Source: Parvularcula dongshanensis
GTDB taxonomy: Bacteria > Pseudomonadota > Alphaproteobacteria > Caulobacterales > Parvularculaceae
Length of the DNA: 64,000 nucleotides
Assembly: GCF_014199615.1 (NCBI RefSeq)
Contig: NZ_JACHOB010000006.1
Coordinates: 124,001-188,000, forward strand
Reading direction: 5' to 3'
Below are positions 1-9,342 of this stretch, one piece after another. The position numbers and the translations under genes were made by a program. Below the pieces are notes generated by a model. That model made no database searches and was not told the origin of the DNA. It saw only the letters and a program-made list of their open reading frames with translations. The first letter of the stretch is position 1. Every line of letters begins with the position of its first letter.

Positions 1-382
1 CGAGCGCGGCCTGCGCCGCGAGTTGCGCCGGGGTCAGCGCACCGAGCGCGACGTCGCTGAGCACCAGCGCGCAGCTCGCATGGCGCGCCTGCGCAGCCGC
101 TGCCGCCTTGCCGCCGAAAGCGTTGGCATCGGCCGGACCGAAGCTGTCCGCCTTGCCTACGCCGACGAGCAGGACGACCGCCTCATCAAGGCCCTCGGGG
201 CCTGCCACGCTCAGCGTCTGGCCTTTCTTGCCATTGAAGTCCGAAGCCCGCGCCGCGCGCGACAAGGCGCCCGAGCTGCGCGCGTCTATCGTCTTGAAGG
301 CGTCCGAGCCGAGGCCGTCCTCGGCGACGGGGACGGCCAGAAGGCCGGTGGTGGGCAGGTCCGGTGCGAATACGACGTCCAT
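1..382 (-). CDS. pepA: Leucyl aminopeptidase (M17), N-terminal part, cut by the window edge
   Basis: Only the first 127 codons are present; the gene runs off the left edge. The minus-strand frame opens with ATG at 382 and reads MDVVFAPDLPTTGLLAVPVA, followed by GPEGLDEAVVLLVGVGKAD. This is the pattern of the non-catalytic N-terminal domain of M17 cytosol aminopeptidases. The catalytic, metal-binding C-terminal domain lies outside the window. It is divergent from lptF, and a pepA/lptFG pairing is common in Gram-negative bacteria, which supports the call. The enzyme is expected to be a cytoplasmic hexamer that removes N-terminal residues from peptides. The family call is fairly sure; whether the full gene is intact cannot be seen. 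Confidence 0.8.
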   Translation of the reverse strand, partial: MDVVFAPDLPTTGLLAVPVAEDGLGSDAFKTIDARSSGALSRAARASDFNGKKGQTLSVAGPEGLDEAVVLLVGVGKADSFGPADANAFGGKAAAAAQARHASCALVLSDVALGALTPAQLAAQAAL

Positions 383-416
383 AGAAATTCCCGTAGCTCA
401 GAGCGCCGCTGCGCCC

Positions 417-445
417 TTGACGATTGGCAACGGGCGGCTTCTAGG
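417..445 (+). promoter_or_regulatory. Possible sigma-70 promoter of lptFG
   Basis: TTGACG at 417-422 is followed after 17 bases by TCTAGG at 440-445 in the gap between divergent pepA and lptF. The -35 is good and the -10 weak. The position, about 90 bases before the lptF start, fits. It is a visual match only. Confidence 0.3.
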
Positions 446-537
446 CGCAGTTAAGCGCGCGTGCTAACCGCCTGTCACCCGCTCGTGAAGCCGCGGCGGC
501 CGCACCGCACCCCGCCCCGTCAGCGAGGCTCATCGTC

Positions 538-1686
538 TTGACCCGGCTCGACCTCTACCTCTTCCGCGCCGCCGGGCTGCCGCTCGTATGGACGCTCATC
601 TGCACGACGGCGGTGGTCTGGCTGACCCAGGTGCTGCAGCGGGTCGACCTCATGGTCGAGGACGGCGGCTCCCTCGTCGCCTTCCTGCGCGTGACGATCC
701 TCCTCCTGCCGAGCCTCGTGGGCGTGGTGACGCCCTTCGCCTTGCTGGCGGCCATCCTCTACGCGCTGAACATGCTCGCGACGGACAACGAGTTGCCGGT
801 GATCGGCGCGGCGGGCGGCAGCCGCCTTCGCATCGCCCGGCCGCTGATCCTGCTCTCCGTCCTCGCGAGCGTCCTCGTCCTCTGGGTCAACCTCGACCTC
901 CAGCCGCGAAGCTACCGTGCGATGAAGGACACGGTGCAGGAGGTGCGCTCGGACCTCGCCCGCGCCTTCATCCGCTCCGGCGTCTTCACCGAGGTCATGG
1001 ACGGGGTGACGATCTACGCCGACGAGGTTCGGCCCGGCGACCAGTATGTGGGCCTCCTGATCCACGACGCCCGCACCCCGGGCGCCGCCCGCACCTACAC
1101 GGCGGAGAGCGGCCTCTTCAAAGTGACCGAGTTCGGGCCCCGCCTGCTCCTCGCCCGCGGGACGGCCCAGCGGGTCGATCCCGATGACGGCCGCGTCGAG
1201 GTGGTCCGCTTCATGGAGACGGCTGTGGACCTTGCGAGCCTCGAAAGCTCGCCGGGGGAGCGGACGATCGAGGGGACCGAGCGCTACCTCGGCGAGCTTC
1301 TGCACCCCGACCCGACGAACGCTTACGACCGCGAGCAAGCGGGCGAACTCATCGCGGAGGGGCACGCGCGCCTCGCGACGCCGCTCTACGCCCTCGCCTT
1401 CGGCCTTCTCGCGTCCGCCGTGCTCCTGACCGCGCCCGTCAACAGGCGGGGGCACGCCCGTCGCCTGATGCTGGCGATCGCCTTCGCCATCATCCTTCGC
1501 ACGCTCGGCTTCGCGGCGCAGACGGCTGCCGTCGACACTCCGGCGCTCAACGTCATTCAGTACCTCGTGCCGGTGGCCGGTGCGGTTTGGGGCGCCGGCG
1601 TTCTGACCGGTCGGTTCTGGGCCGTCCGGCGGCGGCATGTTCCCAACACGGGTCTCTTCCCCGGCATGAGCGGTGCGGCGGCATGA
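538..1686 (+). CDS. lptF: LPS export ABC transporter permease LptF
   Basis: 382 residues of the YjgP/YjgQ (LptF/LptG) family. Three hydrophobic segments lie near residues 13-33, 50-75 and 102-120. A large periplasmic beta-jellyroll-like region follows to about 285, then three more membrane helices. LptF pairs with LptG and the LptB ATPase (not in this window) to extract LPS from the inner membrane and pass it to LptC, LptA and LptD. The start is TTG at 538, with GAGG at 524-527 as a moderate ribosome binding site; no nearby ATG gives a full first helix. The stop overlaps the lptG start (ATGA), so the pair is translationally coupled. Confidence 0.9.
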   Translation: MTRLDLYLFRAAGLPLVWTLICTTAVVWLTQVLQRVDLMVEDGGSLVAFLRVTILLLPSLVGVVTPFALLAAILYALNMLATDNELPVIGAAGGSRLRIARPLILLSVLASVLVLWVNLDLQPRSYRAMKDTVQEVRSDLARAFIRSGVFTEVMDGVTIYADEVRPGDQYVGLLIHDARTPGAARTYTAESGLFKVTEFGPRLLLARGTAQRVDPDDGRVEVVRFMETAVDLASLESSPGERTIEGTERYLGELLHPDPTNAYDREQAGELIAEGHARLATPLYALAFGLLASAVLLTAPVNRRGHARRLMLAIAFAIILRTLGFAAQTAAVDTPALNVIQYLVPVAGAVWGAGVLTGRFWAVRRRHVPNTGLFPGMSGAAA

Positions 1687-2780
1687 GGCTGCGCCTTTAC
1701 GTCCGCTACCTCATGCGCCGCACCCTCGTCGGGATCGCCGGCCTCTTCCTCGTGATCGGCGCGCTCATCGTCACCGTCGACCTGATCGAGGCGCTTCGCG
1801 AGGTCGGCAAGATCGAGGGCGCCGGCTTCCTGACCGCCCTCCGCCTCACCCTCCTGCGCGCCCCTCAGGTGCTGCTCACGCTCAGCCCCTTCGTCTTCCT
1901 CTTCGGCACGCTCTTCGCCTTCGGCCAGATGGCGAAGTCGTCCGAGATCGCGGTCATGCGGGCGGCGGGGGTCTCGGTCTGGCGGCTCGTCGTCCCGGGC
2001 GCCGCCCTCGCGGTGATCCTGGGCTTCGCGACCGTGACCGCCCTCGACCCTCTCGCCGCGCGGATGGAGAGCAGCGCCCAGGCGCTGAAGAACGAGGTTC
2101 GCGGGCGGGACGGCAAGATGCTCGCCGCCTTCCGCGAGGGGATATGGCTCCGCCAACGCGAAGAGGGCATCACGATGGTCATTCACGCGGCGCGCTTCGA
2201 TCCGGCCGATTCGATGCTGCACGACGTGACGATCTGGAAGCGCACGCGCGAAGGCACCTTCCTCGAACGGTGGGACGCGAAGACCGCCGCCGTGACCGAG
2301 GACGCCTTCGTCCTGGCCCAGGCGCGCCGCACCGCGACCGGGCTTCGCCGGGCGGACGAGCGTGCCCTTTATGTCCTTCCCGTCGGCCTCGACCTTCGCG
2401 CCCTGCGAGAGGACAAGGCCAAGCCCGATGCACTCTCCGTTTGGGAGCTGCCTGACATGACCCGCGTGCTCGAAAGCGCAGGGCTTTCCACGATCTCCTA
2501 CCGCCTGCGCTATCACGACCTCTGGTCGCTTCCGCTCAAGCTCGCGGCGATGGTCCTGATCGCCTGCGCGTTCTCGGTCAGCGGCAATGCCCGTCAGGGC
2601 GGCATCGCACGGCTGATGGGCGTCGGCGTGGCCGCGGGCTTCGTCCTCTTCATCGTATCCGAACTCTCGGCCGCCACGGCGGAGGCTTCGATCGTCCCGG
2701 TCGCCCTCGCCGCCTGGGCGCCGGCCATCCTCGCGATACTCGCGGCGACAAGCCTTCTCCTCTTCCGCGAGGACGGCTAG
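1683..2780 (+). CDS. lptG: LPS export ABC transporter permease LptG
   Basis: 365 residues, the second YjgP/YjgQ-family permease. It has the same architecture as LptF: N-terminal helices (MRLRLYVRYLMRRTLVGIAG, then a hydrophobic stretch), a periplasmic domain in the middle, and C-terminal helices ending in LLLFREDG. I place the start at ATG 1683, inside the lptF stop codon, rather than at an upstream in-frame start at 1587 that would overlap lptF by 100 bases. LptF and LptG form the heterodimeric membrane part of the LPS extraction pump. lptD follows after about 80 bases, so the export genes probably form one transcription unit. Confidence 0.9.
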   Translation: MRLRLYVRYLMRRTLVGIAGLFLVIGALIVTVDLIEALREVGKIEGAGFLTALRLTLLRAPQVLLTLSPFVFLFGTLFAFGQMAKSSEIAVMRAAGVSVWRLVVPGAALAVILGFATVTALDPLAARMESSAQALKNEVRGRDGKMLAAFREGIWLRQREEGITMVIHAARFDPADSMLHDVTIWKRTREGTFLERWDAKTAAVTEDAFVLAQARRTATGLRRADERALYVLPVGLDLRALREDKAKPDALSVWELPDMTRVLESAGLSTISYRLRYHDLWSLPLKLAAMVLIACAFSVSGNARQGGIARLMGVGVAAGFVLFIVSELSAATAEASIVPVALAAWAPAILAILAATSLLLFREDG

Positions 2781-2860
2781 GCGGCCCCGGGGTCAGCTTT
2801 CGTTTACCTTTGAACCGTTAACCGAGGGGCCAGGTTTTGCGTCGCAGGAGCAGTGTCGGC

Positions 2861-5140
2861 ATGGCGGTGTCCAGGATCGCGCTGGCGGCCGCCTTTCTCG
2901 GTCTCGGCACCACGGCGGCCCGTCCCCAGGACATCTCGGTCACGGCCGAGGGCGGCGAGACCGTCCTCTTCCGCGCCGACGCCGTCGTGCGCGAGACGGC
3001 GGACGGACCCATCGTCGCGACCGGCAACGTGCGCGCGAACTATGGCGGCCGGTACCTCACCGCCGACCAAGTCATCTACGACCCTCGGACCGAGATCGTC
3101 ACCGCGTCGGGCAACGTCGCGATCTACGAGGAGACGGGCGAGGTCTACTTCGCCGACGAAGTGGACCTGACCGAGGACCTCGGCACGGGCGTCGCGACGA
3201 ACTTTTCCGCGCTTCTCGCCGGAGACAGCCGCCTCGCTGGCTCGTCCGTCAGCCGCCAGCCCGGTCGGAACGACCTCAACAACGCCGTCTACACCGCCTG
3301 CGAGGTTTGCACCGAAGAGGGCAACGACCGCACGCCCACCTGGCAGATCAAAGCCCTGCGGGTCACGCAGGACGAGGAAGAGAAGGTCATCCGCTTCCGG
3401 AACGCCTTCGTCGAGGTCTTGGGCGTCCCGATCTTCTATACGCCCTACTTCCAGATCGCCGACCCGTCGGTCGAGCGTCAGTCGGGCTTCCTGACGCCAA
3501 GCATCGGCACGTCGTCCCGCCGCGGCTTCGAGGCGGAGGTTCCCTACTACTGGTCGATCTCCGACTATCAGGACGTGACCTTCAGCCCCCGCCTCATGAC
3601 CGACCTCGGCGTGCTGGCGAAGGGCGAGTACCGCCTGCGCACCCATGACGGCGGCGTCGTGATCCAGCCCGGGATCATCAATCCGTCGGGCGGCGACACG
3701 ACGCAGCTCGCGGACATTCCGGACACGCGCTGGCACTTCTTCGGCAACGCGTTCAAGGAACTCGATGACGACTGGCAGGCCGAACTCGACGTCAACTTCG
3801 TGTCGGACGACCTCTACCTGCGCGAGTACGACATCGAGCCCGAAGGCGAGCTACGCGACGCGGTCGACATCCTGCAGCCGGACCGGCTGACTTCCGAACT
3901 GGCGCTGACCCGGCGCAGGCCCGACAGCTTCACCGACGTATCGGCGATCACCTTTCAATCCCTGCGTCGGCGGGACGACGACAGCTACTCCGCGGATGCC
4001 CTGCCGCGCATCACCCACCAGCGCAGCTTCGGCGTGCCGCGGATCGGTGGCGAGTTGTCGGTGCTCGGAAACTTTCTCTACCTGAACCGTCAAACCGGCC
4101 TCGACACGGCGCGCGGCGTTCTGTCTGCGACCTACGAGAAGGCCTATACGACGCGTTCGGGCCACCGCCTTCGCGGCTTCGCGCAGCTGCGTGGGGACGT
4201 CTACCGCTTCGAGGACGCGAACCTGGGCATCGAAAGCTGCCGTCCCAGGAGCGACGCGGAGAACGCGCCGCTGCTCGACAATCGCGGCCGCCCCTGCATC
4301 GGCACGCTGCCTCGCGAAGGCACCGATGACGGCTTCACGACGACCCGTGTCCTGCCAACGGTGGGCGCGGAGTGGTCGATGCCGCTCGTCAAGCTGACCG
4401 ACAGTGCGACCTACATCATCGAGCCGCGCGTCCAGCTCGCCCTCAGCCCTGACAAGGACTACAGCCGCGACGTCTTCAACGAGGACAGTCAGTTCTTCCA
4501 GTTCGACACGGTGACGCTCTTCGACTGGTCGAAGTCGTCCGGGTTCGATCAGTGGGAGGACGGACAGCGCCTCAACGTCGGCATCTCCGGTACCGCCGTC
4601 TACGGCAACGGCGTGACCCTCTCAGGTCTGCTCGGCCAGCAGTTCCGCGTGTCCGAGACCACGGCCTTCGACCGCGACACCGGCCTCGGCGATACGCAGT
4701 CCGACTACGTCGGCAACCTCGACTTGCGCGTCGGCTCTCGCTTCAGCTTCGACAACCGCTTCCGCTTCGACAAGGACAACTTCACCCTCAACCGGGCCGA
4801 GTCGAACCTCCGCGCGAATGTCGGCCGCCTCTCCGGTAACCTCTCCTACCTTCGCGTCGAGACCCAAAACCTCGAGAACGTCAGCGCGACGGCCGGTAGC
4901 GGACGCCGCGACGAGTATCTGACGACCGCCCTCGCCTATCGCCTCACCGATCGCTGGACGATCGGGGGCAATTGGCGCGAGGACCTGGAGAACGGTGCGA
5001 CGACGGCACAGACGCTTCTCCTGCGCTATCAGGACCAGTGCACGATCTTCACCATCAACTACCGCTTCGACAACACGACGGTGGCGGGCCTCGACCAGAA
5101 CCGGTCGCTGACCTTCAACATCGACTTCACGGGGTTCTAG
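2861..5140 (+). CDS. lptD: LPS-assembly outer membrane protein LptD
   Basis: About 759 residues. A signal peptide (MAVSRIALAAAFLGLGTTAA) precedes an OstA/LptA-like jellyroll domain (residues about 25-150, with VVRETADGPIVATGNVRANY). A long beta-barrel rich in aromatic and Asp/Asn residues runs to a terminal phenylalanine (FNIDFTGF). The motif YTACEVC is typical of LptD at the domain junction. Further cysteines (ESCRPR, GRPCIG, DQCTIF) could form the disulfides LptD needs. It would insert LPS into the outer leaflet with LptE. ATG 2861 is preferred because AGGAG at 2846-2850 precedes it; a TTG at 2837 would add eight residues. Confidence 0.9.
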   Translation: MAVSRIALAAAFLGLGTTAARPQDISVTAEGGETVLFRADAVVRETADGPIVATGNVRANYGGRYLTADQVIYDPRTEIVTASGNVAIYEETGEVYFADEVDLTEDLGTGVATNFSALLAGDSRLAGSSVSRQPGRNDLNNAVYTACEVCTEEGNDRTPTWQIKALRVTQDEEEKVIRFRNAFVEVLGVPIFYTPYFQIADPSVERQSGFLTPSIGTSSRRGFEAEVPYYWSISDYQDVTFSPRLMTDLGVLAKGEYRLRTHDGGVVIQPGIINPSGGDTTQLADIPDTRWHFFGNAFKELDDDWQAELDVNFVSDDLYLREYDIEPEGELRDAVDILQPDRLTSELALTRRRPDSFTDVSAITFQSLRRRDDDSYSADALPRITHQRSFGVPRIGGELSVLGNFLYLNRQTGLDTARGVLSATYEKAYTTRSGHRLRGFAQLRGDVYRFEDANLGIESCRPRSDAENAPLLDNRGRPCIGTLPREGTDDGFTTTRVLPTVGAEWSMPLVKLTDSATYIIEPRVQLALSPDKDYSRDVFNEDSQFFQFDTVTLFDWSKSSGFDQWEDGQRLNVGISGTAVYGNGVTLSGLLGQQFRVSETTAFDRDTGLGDTQSDYVGNLDLRVGSRFSFDNRFRFDKDNFTLNRAESNLRANVGRLSGNLSYLRVETQNLENVSATAGSGRRDEYLTTALAYRLTDRWTIGGNWREDLENGATTAQTLLLRYQDQCTIFTINYRFDNTTVAGLDQNRSLTFNIDFTGF

Positions 5141-5184
5141 GCACGGGCGCGGCTCGCTAAGGGGGCGGCCAAGGAGTGCCGCCC

Positions 5185-6996
5185 ATGTTCCAGACCTTCG
5201 ACCCCCGTTCCGACGTCGGCTTCGCCGGCCGCCACCTGCCGCTCTTGCGCGACCGCATGAAGGCGCAGGGTCTGACCGGCTTCGTGGTCCCGCACGACGA
5301 CGCCTACCTCAACGAGTACCTTCCCGACGACGCCGAGCGCTTGATGTGGGTCTCCGGCTTCTCCGGCAGCGCGGGCGCGGCGGTCGTCATGCAGGACCGC
5401 GCGGCGATCTTCACGGACGGCCGCTACACGCTTCAGGTCCGGGAGCAGGTCGATAAGAACCACTTCGTCTACGAGGACTACGACGAGAACGCGGTCGCGA
5501 ACTGGCTCGCGAAGAACGCGGGCCCGAACGACGTCATCGGCTACGATCCGATGCTTCATGCGAAGAGCAGCCTCGGGATGCTCGAGAAGGCGGCGAAGAA
5601 GGCAGGCTTCGCCCTGCGCCCGACGCTCGCGAACCCGATCGACGAAGCGTGGGAGGACCGCCCCGCGCCCCCCGCCGCCGCCATCGTTCCGCAGCCAGAA
5701 GCGATGGCCGGCGAGAGCGCCGCCTCAAAGCGCGAGCGCGTCGGAGCGGCCGTGGCGGAAGCCGGCGCGGACGCGGCTCTGGTCACGGCGCCGACCTCCC
5801 TCGCCTGGCTCTTTAACATCCGAGGCGGTGACGTTCATGCGAGCCCTCTGCCGCTCGGCCGTGCGATCCTGCACGCGGACGGCACGGGGACCCTGTTCGC
5901 GGCGCCCGGCAAGGTCGGCGACGAGCTGCGCGCCCACCTCGGAAACGAGGTCGCCACCCAAGACGAGGCGAGCGTCGAAGAGGCCCTCCGCGCGCTCTCC
6001 GGCAAGCGCGTCATGGTCGACCCCGGCCTATCGCCCGTCCGCTACCTGACGGTCTTGGAAGAAGCGGGCGCGACGCCCGTCCTCGCCCCGGACCCCGTCG
6101 CCCTGCCCCGCGCGGTCAAGAACGAAGGCGAGCTGCAAGGCGCCCGCGAGGCGCACCTGCGCGACGGCGCGGCGATCACGCGCTTCCTTCACTGGCTCGC
6201 TCACGCCGCCCCCTCGGGCAACGTCACCGAGATCGAAGCGGCCAAGCGCCTCGAGGCCTTCCGTGCCGACACGGGCGAGCTTCGAGACATCAGTTTCGAC
6301 ACCATCTCCGCCGCGGGCCCTCACGGTGCGAGCCCCCACTACCGGGTCACGACCGAGACCGACCGCCGCTTGGACCCCGGCAGCCTCTTCCTCATCGACT
6401 CTGGCGGTCAGTACCAGGACGGAACGACGGACATCACCCGCGTCGTCTCTGTCGGCAGGCCGACGGAGGAAATGCGCCGCCGCTACACCCTCGTCCTCAA
6501 GGGCCACATCGCGCTCAGCGTCGCCCGCTTCCCGCGCGGCACGTCGGGTCACGCCCTCGACGCCTTCGCGCGGAAACCCCTCTGGGATGCAGGGCTCGAC
6601 TTCGATCACGGGACGGGCCACGGCGTCGGCGTCTACCTCGGCGTTCACGAGGGTCCGCAGAAGATCTCGAAGCACCCGATCGCGCAGGCGCTTCTGCCGG
6701 GCATGATCTGCTCGAATGAGCCCGGCTACTACAAGGCGGGCGAGTACGGCATTCGCATCGAGAACCTGATCATCGTTACGCCGCCAGCCCCGATCGAAGG
6801 TGGCGACCGCGAGATGATGGGCTTCGAGACCATCACCTTCGCGCCCTACGAACGCGAGTTGATCGTGCCGGAGATGCTGACGGCCGAGGAACGCGCCTGG
6901 GTCGATGCCTACCATGCGGAGGTGTTCGAGAAGATCGGTCCCCGCCTGCCCGAGGACGTCGCAAGCTGGCTCAGGGCGCGCACCGCCCCCCTCTGA
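5185..6996 (+). CDS. Aminopeptidase P family protein (Xaa-Pro aminopeptidase, M24B)
   Basis: 603 residues, the large three-domain form of aminopeptidase P. It has two creatinase-like N-terminal domains and a C-terminal pita-bread M24 catalytic domain. Metal ligands are visible: DSGG followed by GTTDITR (about residues 403-415), the His in DHGTGHGVG (about 473), Glu in SNEPGYY (about 509) and Glu in RIEN (about 524). It removes N-terminal residues that precede proline, probably in the cytoplasm, since no signal peptide is seen. AAGGAG at 5171-5176 overlaps an upstream GTG and sits 8 bases before ATG 5185, so the ATG is chosen. It follows lptD by 44 bases. Confidence 0.92.
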   Translation: MFQTFDPRSDVGFAGRHLPLLRDRMKAQGLTGFVVPHDDAYLNEYLPDDAERLMWVSGFSGSAGAAVVMQDRAAIFTDGRYTLQVREQVDKNHFVYEDYDENAVANWLAKNAGPNDVIGYDPMLHAKSSLGMLEKAAKKAGFALRPTLANPIDEAWEDRPAPPAAAIVPQPEAMAGESAASKRERVGAAVAEAGADAALVTAPTSLAWLFNIRGGDVHASPLPLGRAILHADGTGTLFAAPGKVGDELRAHLGNEVATQDEASVEEALRALSGKRVMVDPGLSPVRYLTVLEEAGATPVLAPDPVALPRAVKNEGELQGAREAHLRDGAAITRFLHWLAHAAPSGNVTEIEAAKRLEAFRADTGELRDISFDTISAAGPHGASPHYRVTTETDRRLDPGSLFLIDSGGQYQDGTTDITRVVSVGRPTEEMRRRYTLVLKGHIALSVARFPRGTSGHALDAFARKPLWDAGLDFDHGTGHGVGVYLGVHEGPQKISKHPIAQALLPGMICSNEPGYYKAGEYGIRIENLIIVTPPAPIEGGDREMMGFETITFAPYERELIVPEMLTAEERAWVDAYHAEVFEKIGPRLPEDVASWLRARTAPL

Positions 6997-7196
6997 CCGG
7001 CGTCGGCGACTGGTCCGGTCGCGACGTCGCGGCGCGCCGGCGCCCGAGCGGCGGTGACACCGCATCGTGTCGTGCCGCACTCGCTCCTGGCTCCGATCCG
7101 GACGCAGGCTTCGGCGCAGGCCCTGAAGACTTGCATACGATCGGCGTACTGTCCGAAGCCATCACCGAGCCCTCTGTCGCGGCCCCTCGAACGTCC
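6997..7196. other. Intergenic region between convergent genes
   Basis: A 200-base gap between the aminopeptidase P stop and the convergent MobA-like gene. It holds GC-rich inverted sequence around 7018-7040 without a T-run. I see no gene or clear terminator. Confidence 0.5.
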
Positions 7197-7763
7197 TCAA
7201 ACCGTCCGCTGTCGGATCGCTTCGAGGTCCTTTACGGTATCGACGTCGCGCAGCATGTCCCCTCCCGCCGCGACGAGAGCCTCGGGGGGCAAGTCTCGCA
7301 GAAGGGAACCGGCGCCGAAATGGCCGCGGCACGCTTCAAGGCGGGGAAACCAACAGGCGGGAAAGCAGGCCGGCGGGCACCGAACGTCACCAACGACGCT
7401 CGCCGAGGGGCGAAGCGACGTCGCGCGCTCGACCACGGCGCGCAGGTAGGCCGCATCAACCCCCGGGACGTCGCCGAGGACGACGAGCAAACGATCCGCG
7501 CCGGCTCGGCCCGCTGCGGCCGCGCCGAGGGCAAGTGAAGCGCCGAGTCCGGTCTCCGGTCGTGGGTTCACGAGGCAGGTGAACCCGTCAGGGCGTACGC
7601 CGCCCTCCCGCGTCACCGCGAACAGCTCGTCCGGTCCGAGCTGCCTAATGGCGGAGGCGGCGGCCTCGACGAGGGTGGTGCCGTTCAACCGCGCCGTCAG
7701 CTTGTCTGCCTCGCCAAAGCGGCGAGACAACCCGGCCGCGAGGAGAACGCAGGCGAGTCTCAA
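7197..7763 (-). CDS. MobA-like NTP transferase (molybdenum cofactor nucleotidyltransferase type)
   Basis: 188 residues. The N-terminus MRLACVLLAAGLSRRFGEAD carries the LAAGxSxRxG nucleotide-binding signature of the MobA/MocA (NTP_transf_3) family. VVLGDVPGVD further on supplies the metal-binding aspartate. The gene starts at TTG 7763. Such proteins attach CMP or GMP to molybdopterin; MocA-type members serve enzymes of the xanthine oxidase family. The XdhC-like gene upstream on the same strand supports the MocA interpretation. No molybdoenzyme subunit lies in the window, so the substrate enzyme is unknown. Other NTP transferases of this fold cannot be excluded. Confidence 0.75.
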   Translation of the reverse strand: MRLACVLLAAGLSRRFGEADKLTARLNGTTLVEAAASAIRQLGPDELFAVTREGGVRPDGFTCLVNPRPETGLGASLALGAAAAGRAGADRLLVVLGDVPGVDAAYLRAVVERATSLRPSASVVGDVRCPPACFPACWFPRLEACRGHFGAGSLLRDLPPEALVAAGGDMLRDVDTVKDLEAIRQRTV

Positions 7764-7999
7764 GGGCGTCGCGCGGGAACGGGCTTCATGCTGTCAGCTT
7801 GGCGCGTAGAATCGAGGCTGACTAGGCGGCAAGGCGACATAGGGCGAACGTGCCGTCGGGCGGCGGGCCGAAAAGCGCGAGGCGGAGAGCGACGAGGGCG
7901 CTTCTGGGCTCTTGGCCGTCGCGGCGAGGAGCGCGGCGCGGACTGAGGGCGCGTTCGACGAAAGGCGGCTCGCCTGCGAACCATACCCGTCGCGACGCG
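7764..7999. other. Gap between XdhC-like and MobA-like genes, unexplained
   Basis: A 236-base gap between two genes on the same strand, unusually long for this compact region. On the minus strand one frame reads WFAGEPPFVERALSPRR and onward to TAG with mostly G/C third positions, but it lacks a start of its own. It could be the remains of a gene end or merely GC-rich spacer. Nothing is recognised. Confidence 0.3.
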
Positions 8000-8935
8000 C
8001 TACCGCTTCCGCGTCTCGCTGAGGACTTCGGCCAGGATCGATATCGCGATGGCTGATGCGTCCCTCAGGGAGGGAACGAGGCCGATCGGACCGTGAATCC
8101 GTGCGATCTCTTCCCGGGTCAAACCCATCTCCGCGAGCGCTTCCGCTCGCGCCGCTTGCGCTCTGCGACTGCCGAGCGCGCCGACATATGGGGCGGGGCC
8201 GCCGAGCGCTTGCGCCAGGATGGCGGGCTCCCAATCGTGCTCGTGGAACAAGAGGACGACCGCGGTCCATGCATCGTCCTCCGCTTCCGGAAGGCTGGAA
8301 GGCGTCTGAAGTCGCACCGTACGCACGGCGCCGAGGCGGTGCGCAGCCGCGCAGGTCGCCTCGTCCGGTGACCATATAACGACGTCGTAGCGCGCTGCCA
8401 ACGCGGCTCTAGCGAGCGCGAGCGTCTCGGCGCCGCGACCGACGATCCTGAGTTGGAGACGAGGGACGAAGGTGAAGGCGGCGAACCCCTCTCCGCTCGC
8501 ATCGCCGTCCGCCCCCGCCGTCCGGACCTCGCCGGTCTCGGCGAAGAGAAGGGTCACCGCTTGGCGTCGGGCAAGGGCGCGCGATGCCTCGGTGATGGCC
8601 TGCGATGCAGCGAGGGGGGTGATCCACACTTCGACCGATCCGCCGCAGGGCAGGACCACGTCGCCGAAGGGCGAGCCGTCCCCATACCGTAGGTGCCTCG
8701 GCTCGTTCGTATCGAGCGTCGCGACGGCTTGCGCCGCGACGTCCGCGTCGACGCAACCGTTCGAGACGTAGCCCGCCATCTCTCCGTTTTCCAAGACAGC
8801 GATGAGGGCTCCGGGCGCCCGGACGCCGCCGCCGGTCGTGCTCGTCACGACGCCGAGCACGCACCTCATGCCGGCTCGCAACGACGCCGCCGCGAAAGCC
8901 AGGACGTCGCCGGCGTAATCGAGATCTATGCTCAT
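8000..8935 (-). CDS. XdhC/CoxI family maturation protein
   Basis: About 311 residues. The N-terminal XdhC_CoxI domain has the expected GYVSNGCVDADV (usually SGGCVE) and PCGGSVEVWITP motifs with conserved cysteines. The C-terminal Rossmann domain has YVGALGSRRAQ and IHGPIGLVPSLRDASAIAIS, matching the family consensus. XdhC-type proteins bind molybdenum cofactor and insert the sulfurated form into xanthine dehydrogenase-like or CO dehydrogenase-like enzymes. ATG 8935 (MSIDLDYAGDVLAFAAASL) aligns with the usual N-terminus. The frame stays open to 9022, and an ATG at 9001 is an alternative. The neighbouring MobA-like gene fits a shared role; the client enzyme is not in the window. Confidence 0.8.
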   Translation of the reverse strand: MSIDLDYAGDVLAFAAASLRAGMRCVLGVVTSTTGGGVRAPGALIAVLENGEMAGYVSNGCVDADVAAQAVATLDTNEPRHLRYGDGSPFGDVVLPCGGSVEVWITPLAASQAITEASRALARRQAVTLLFAETGEVRTAGADGDASGEGFAAFTFVPRLQLRIVGRGAETLALARAALAARYDVVIWSPDEATCAAAHRLGAVRTVRLQTPSSLPEAEDDAWTAVVLLFHEHDWEPAILAQALGGPAPYVGALGSRRAQAARAEALAEMGLTREEIARIHGPIGLVPSLRDASAIAISILAEVLSETRKR

Positions 8936-9342
8936 GCGAGCAGTGACGGGCAGCCCGACATGCGCATCCTTCCAGTGGGTAACCCCTGCCTCGCCCCTCA
9001 TGGTTCCGTAGGCAAGTGTCACCCTCGTCTCAGCAGCCAGCGATCAGGTTGCACGCCGAGTCGGCTGGCGAGCTAGCAGGTCATGGCGCCTGACATCGTA
9101 CCGGACGAGATCGACGTCGGATGGCGGATCAACCGACGCCGCCCTTCGCTGACGCGGGCGAGGTCCTGCCGGCTAGGGCACCAGCATCAGGACCGCACGC
9201 ATGAGCCTTGGTCACAGGAACCGCCACTTGCGGCTGGGCACCGCGGAAAGGATGCAGACACGGACCTTTCGGACCGTGCCCGCGGCGAACCGTTCGGGGC
9301 GATACGCCAAGGGGGCGCAAAGGGGCGAAGTCGCCATGCTGG
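8936..9342. other. Intergenic region before the efflux operon end
   Basis: About 400 bases between the XdhC start and the emrB-like stop, both on the minus strand. It should hold the XdhC promoter. Short open frames on both strands have arginine-rich, unconvincing translations. I see no gene, repeat or clear terminator. Confidence 0.5.

Noticed and set aside
7018-7040. Terminator after aminopeptidase P
   Set aside because: GC-rich inverted sequence but no T-run and an imperfect stem.
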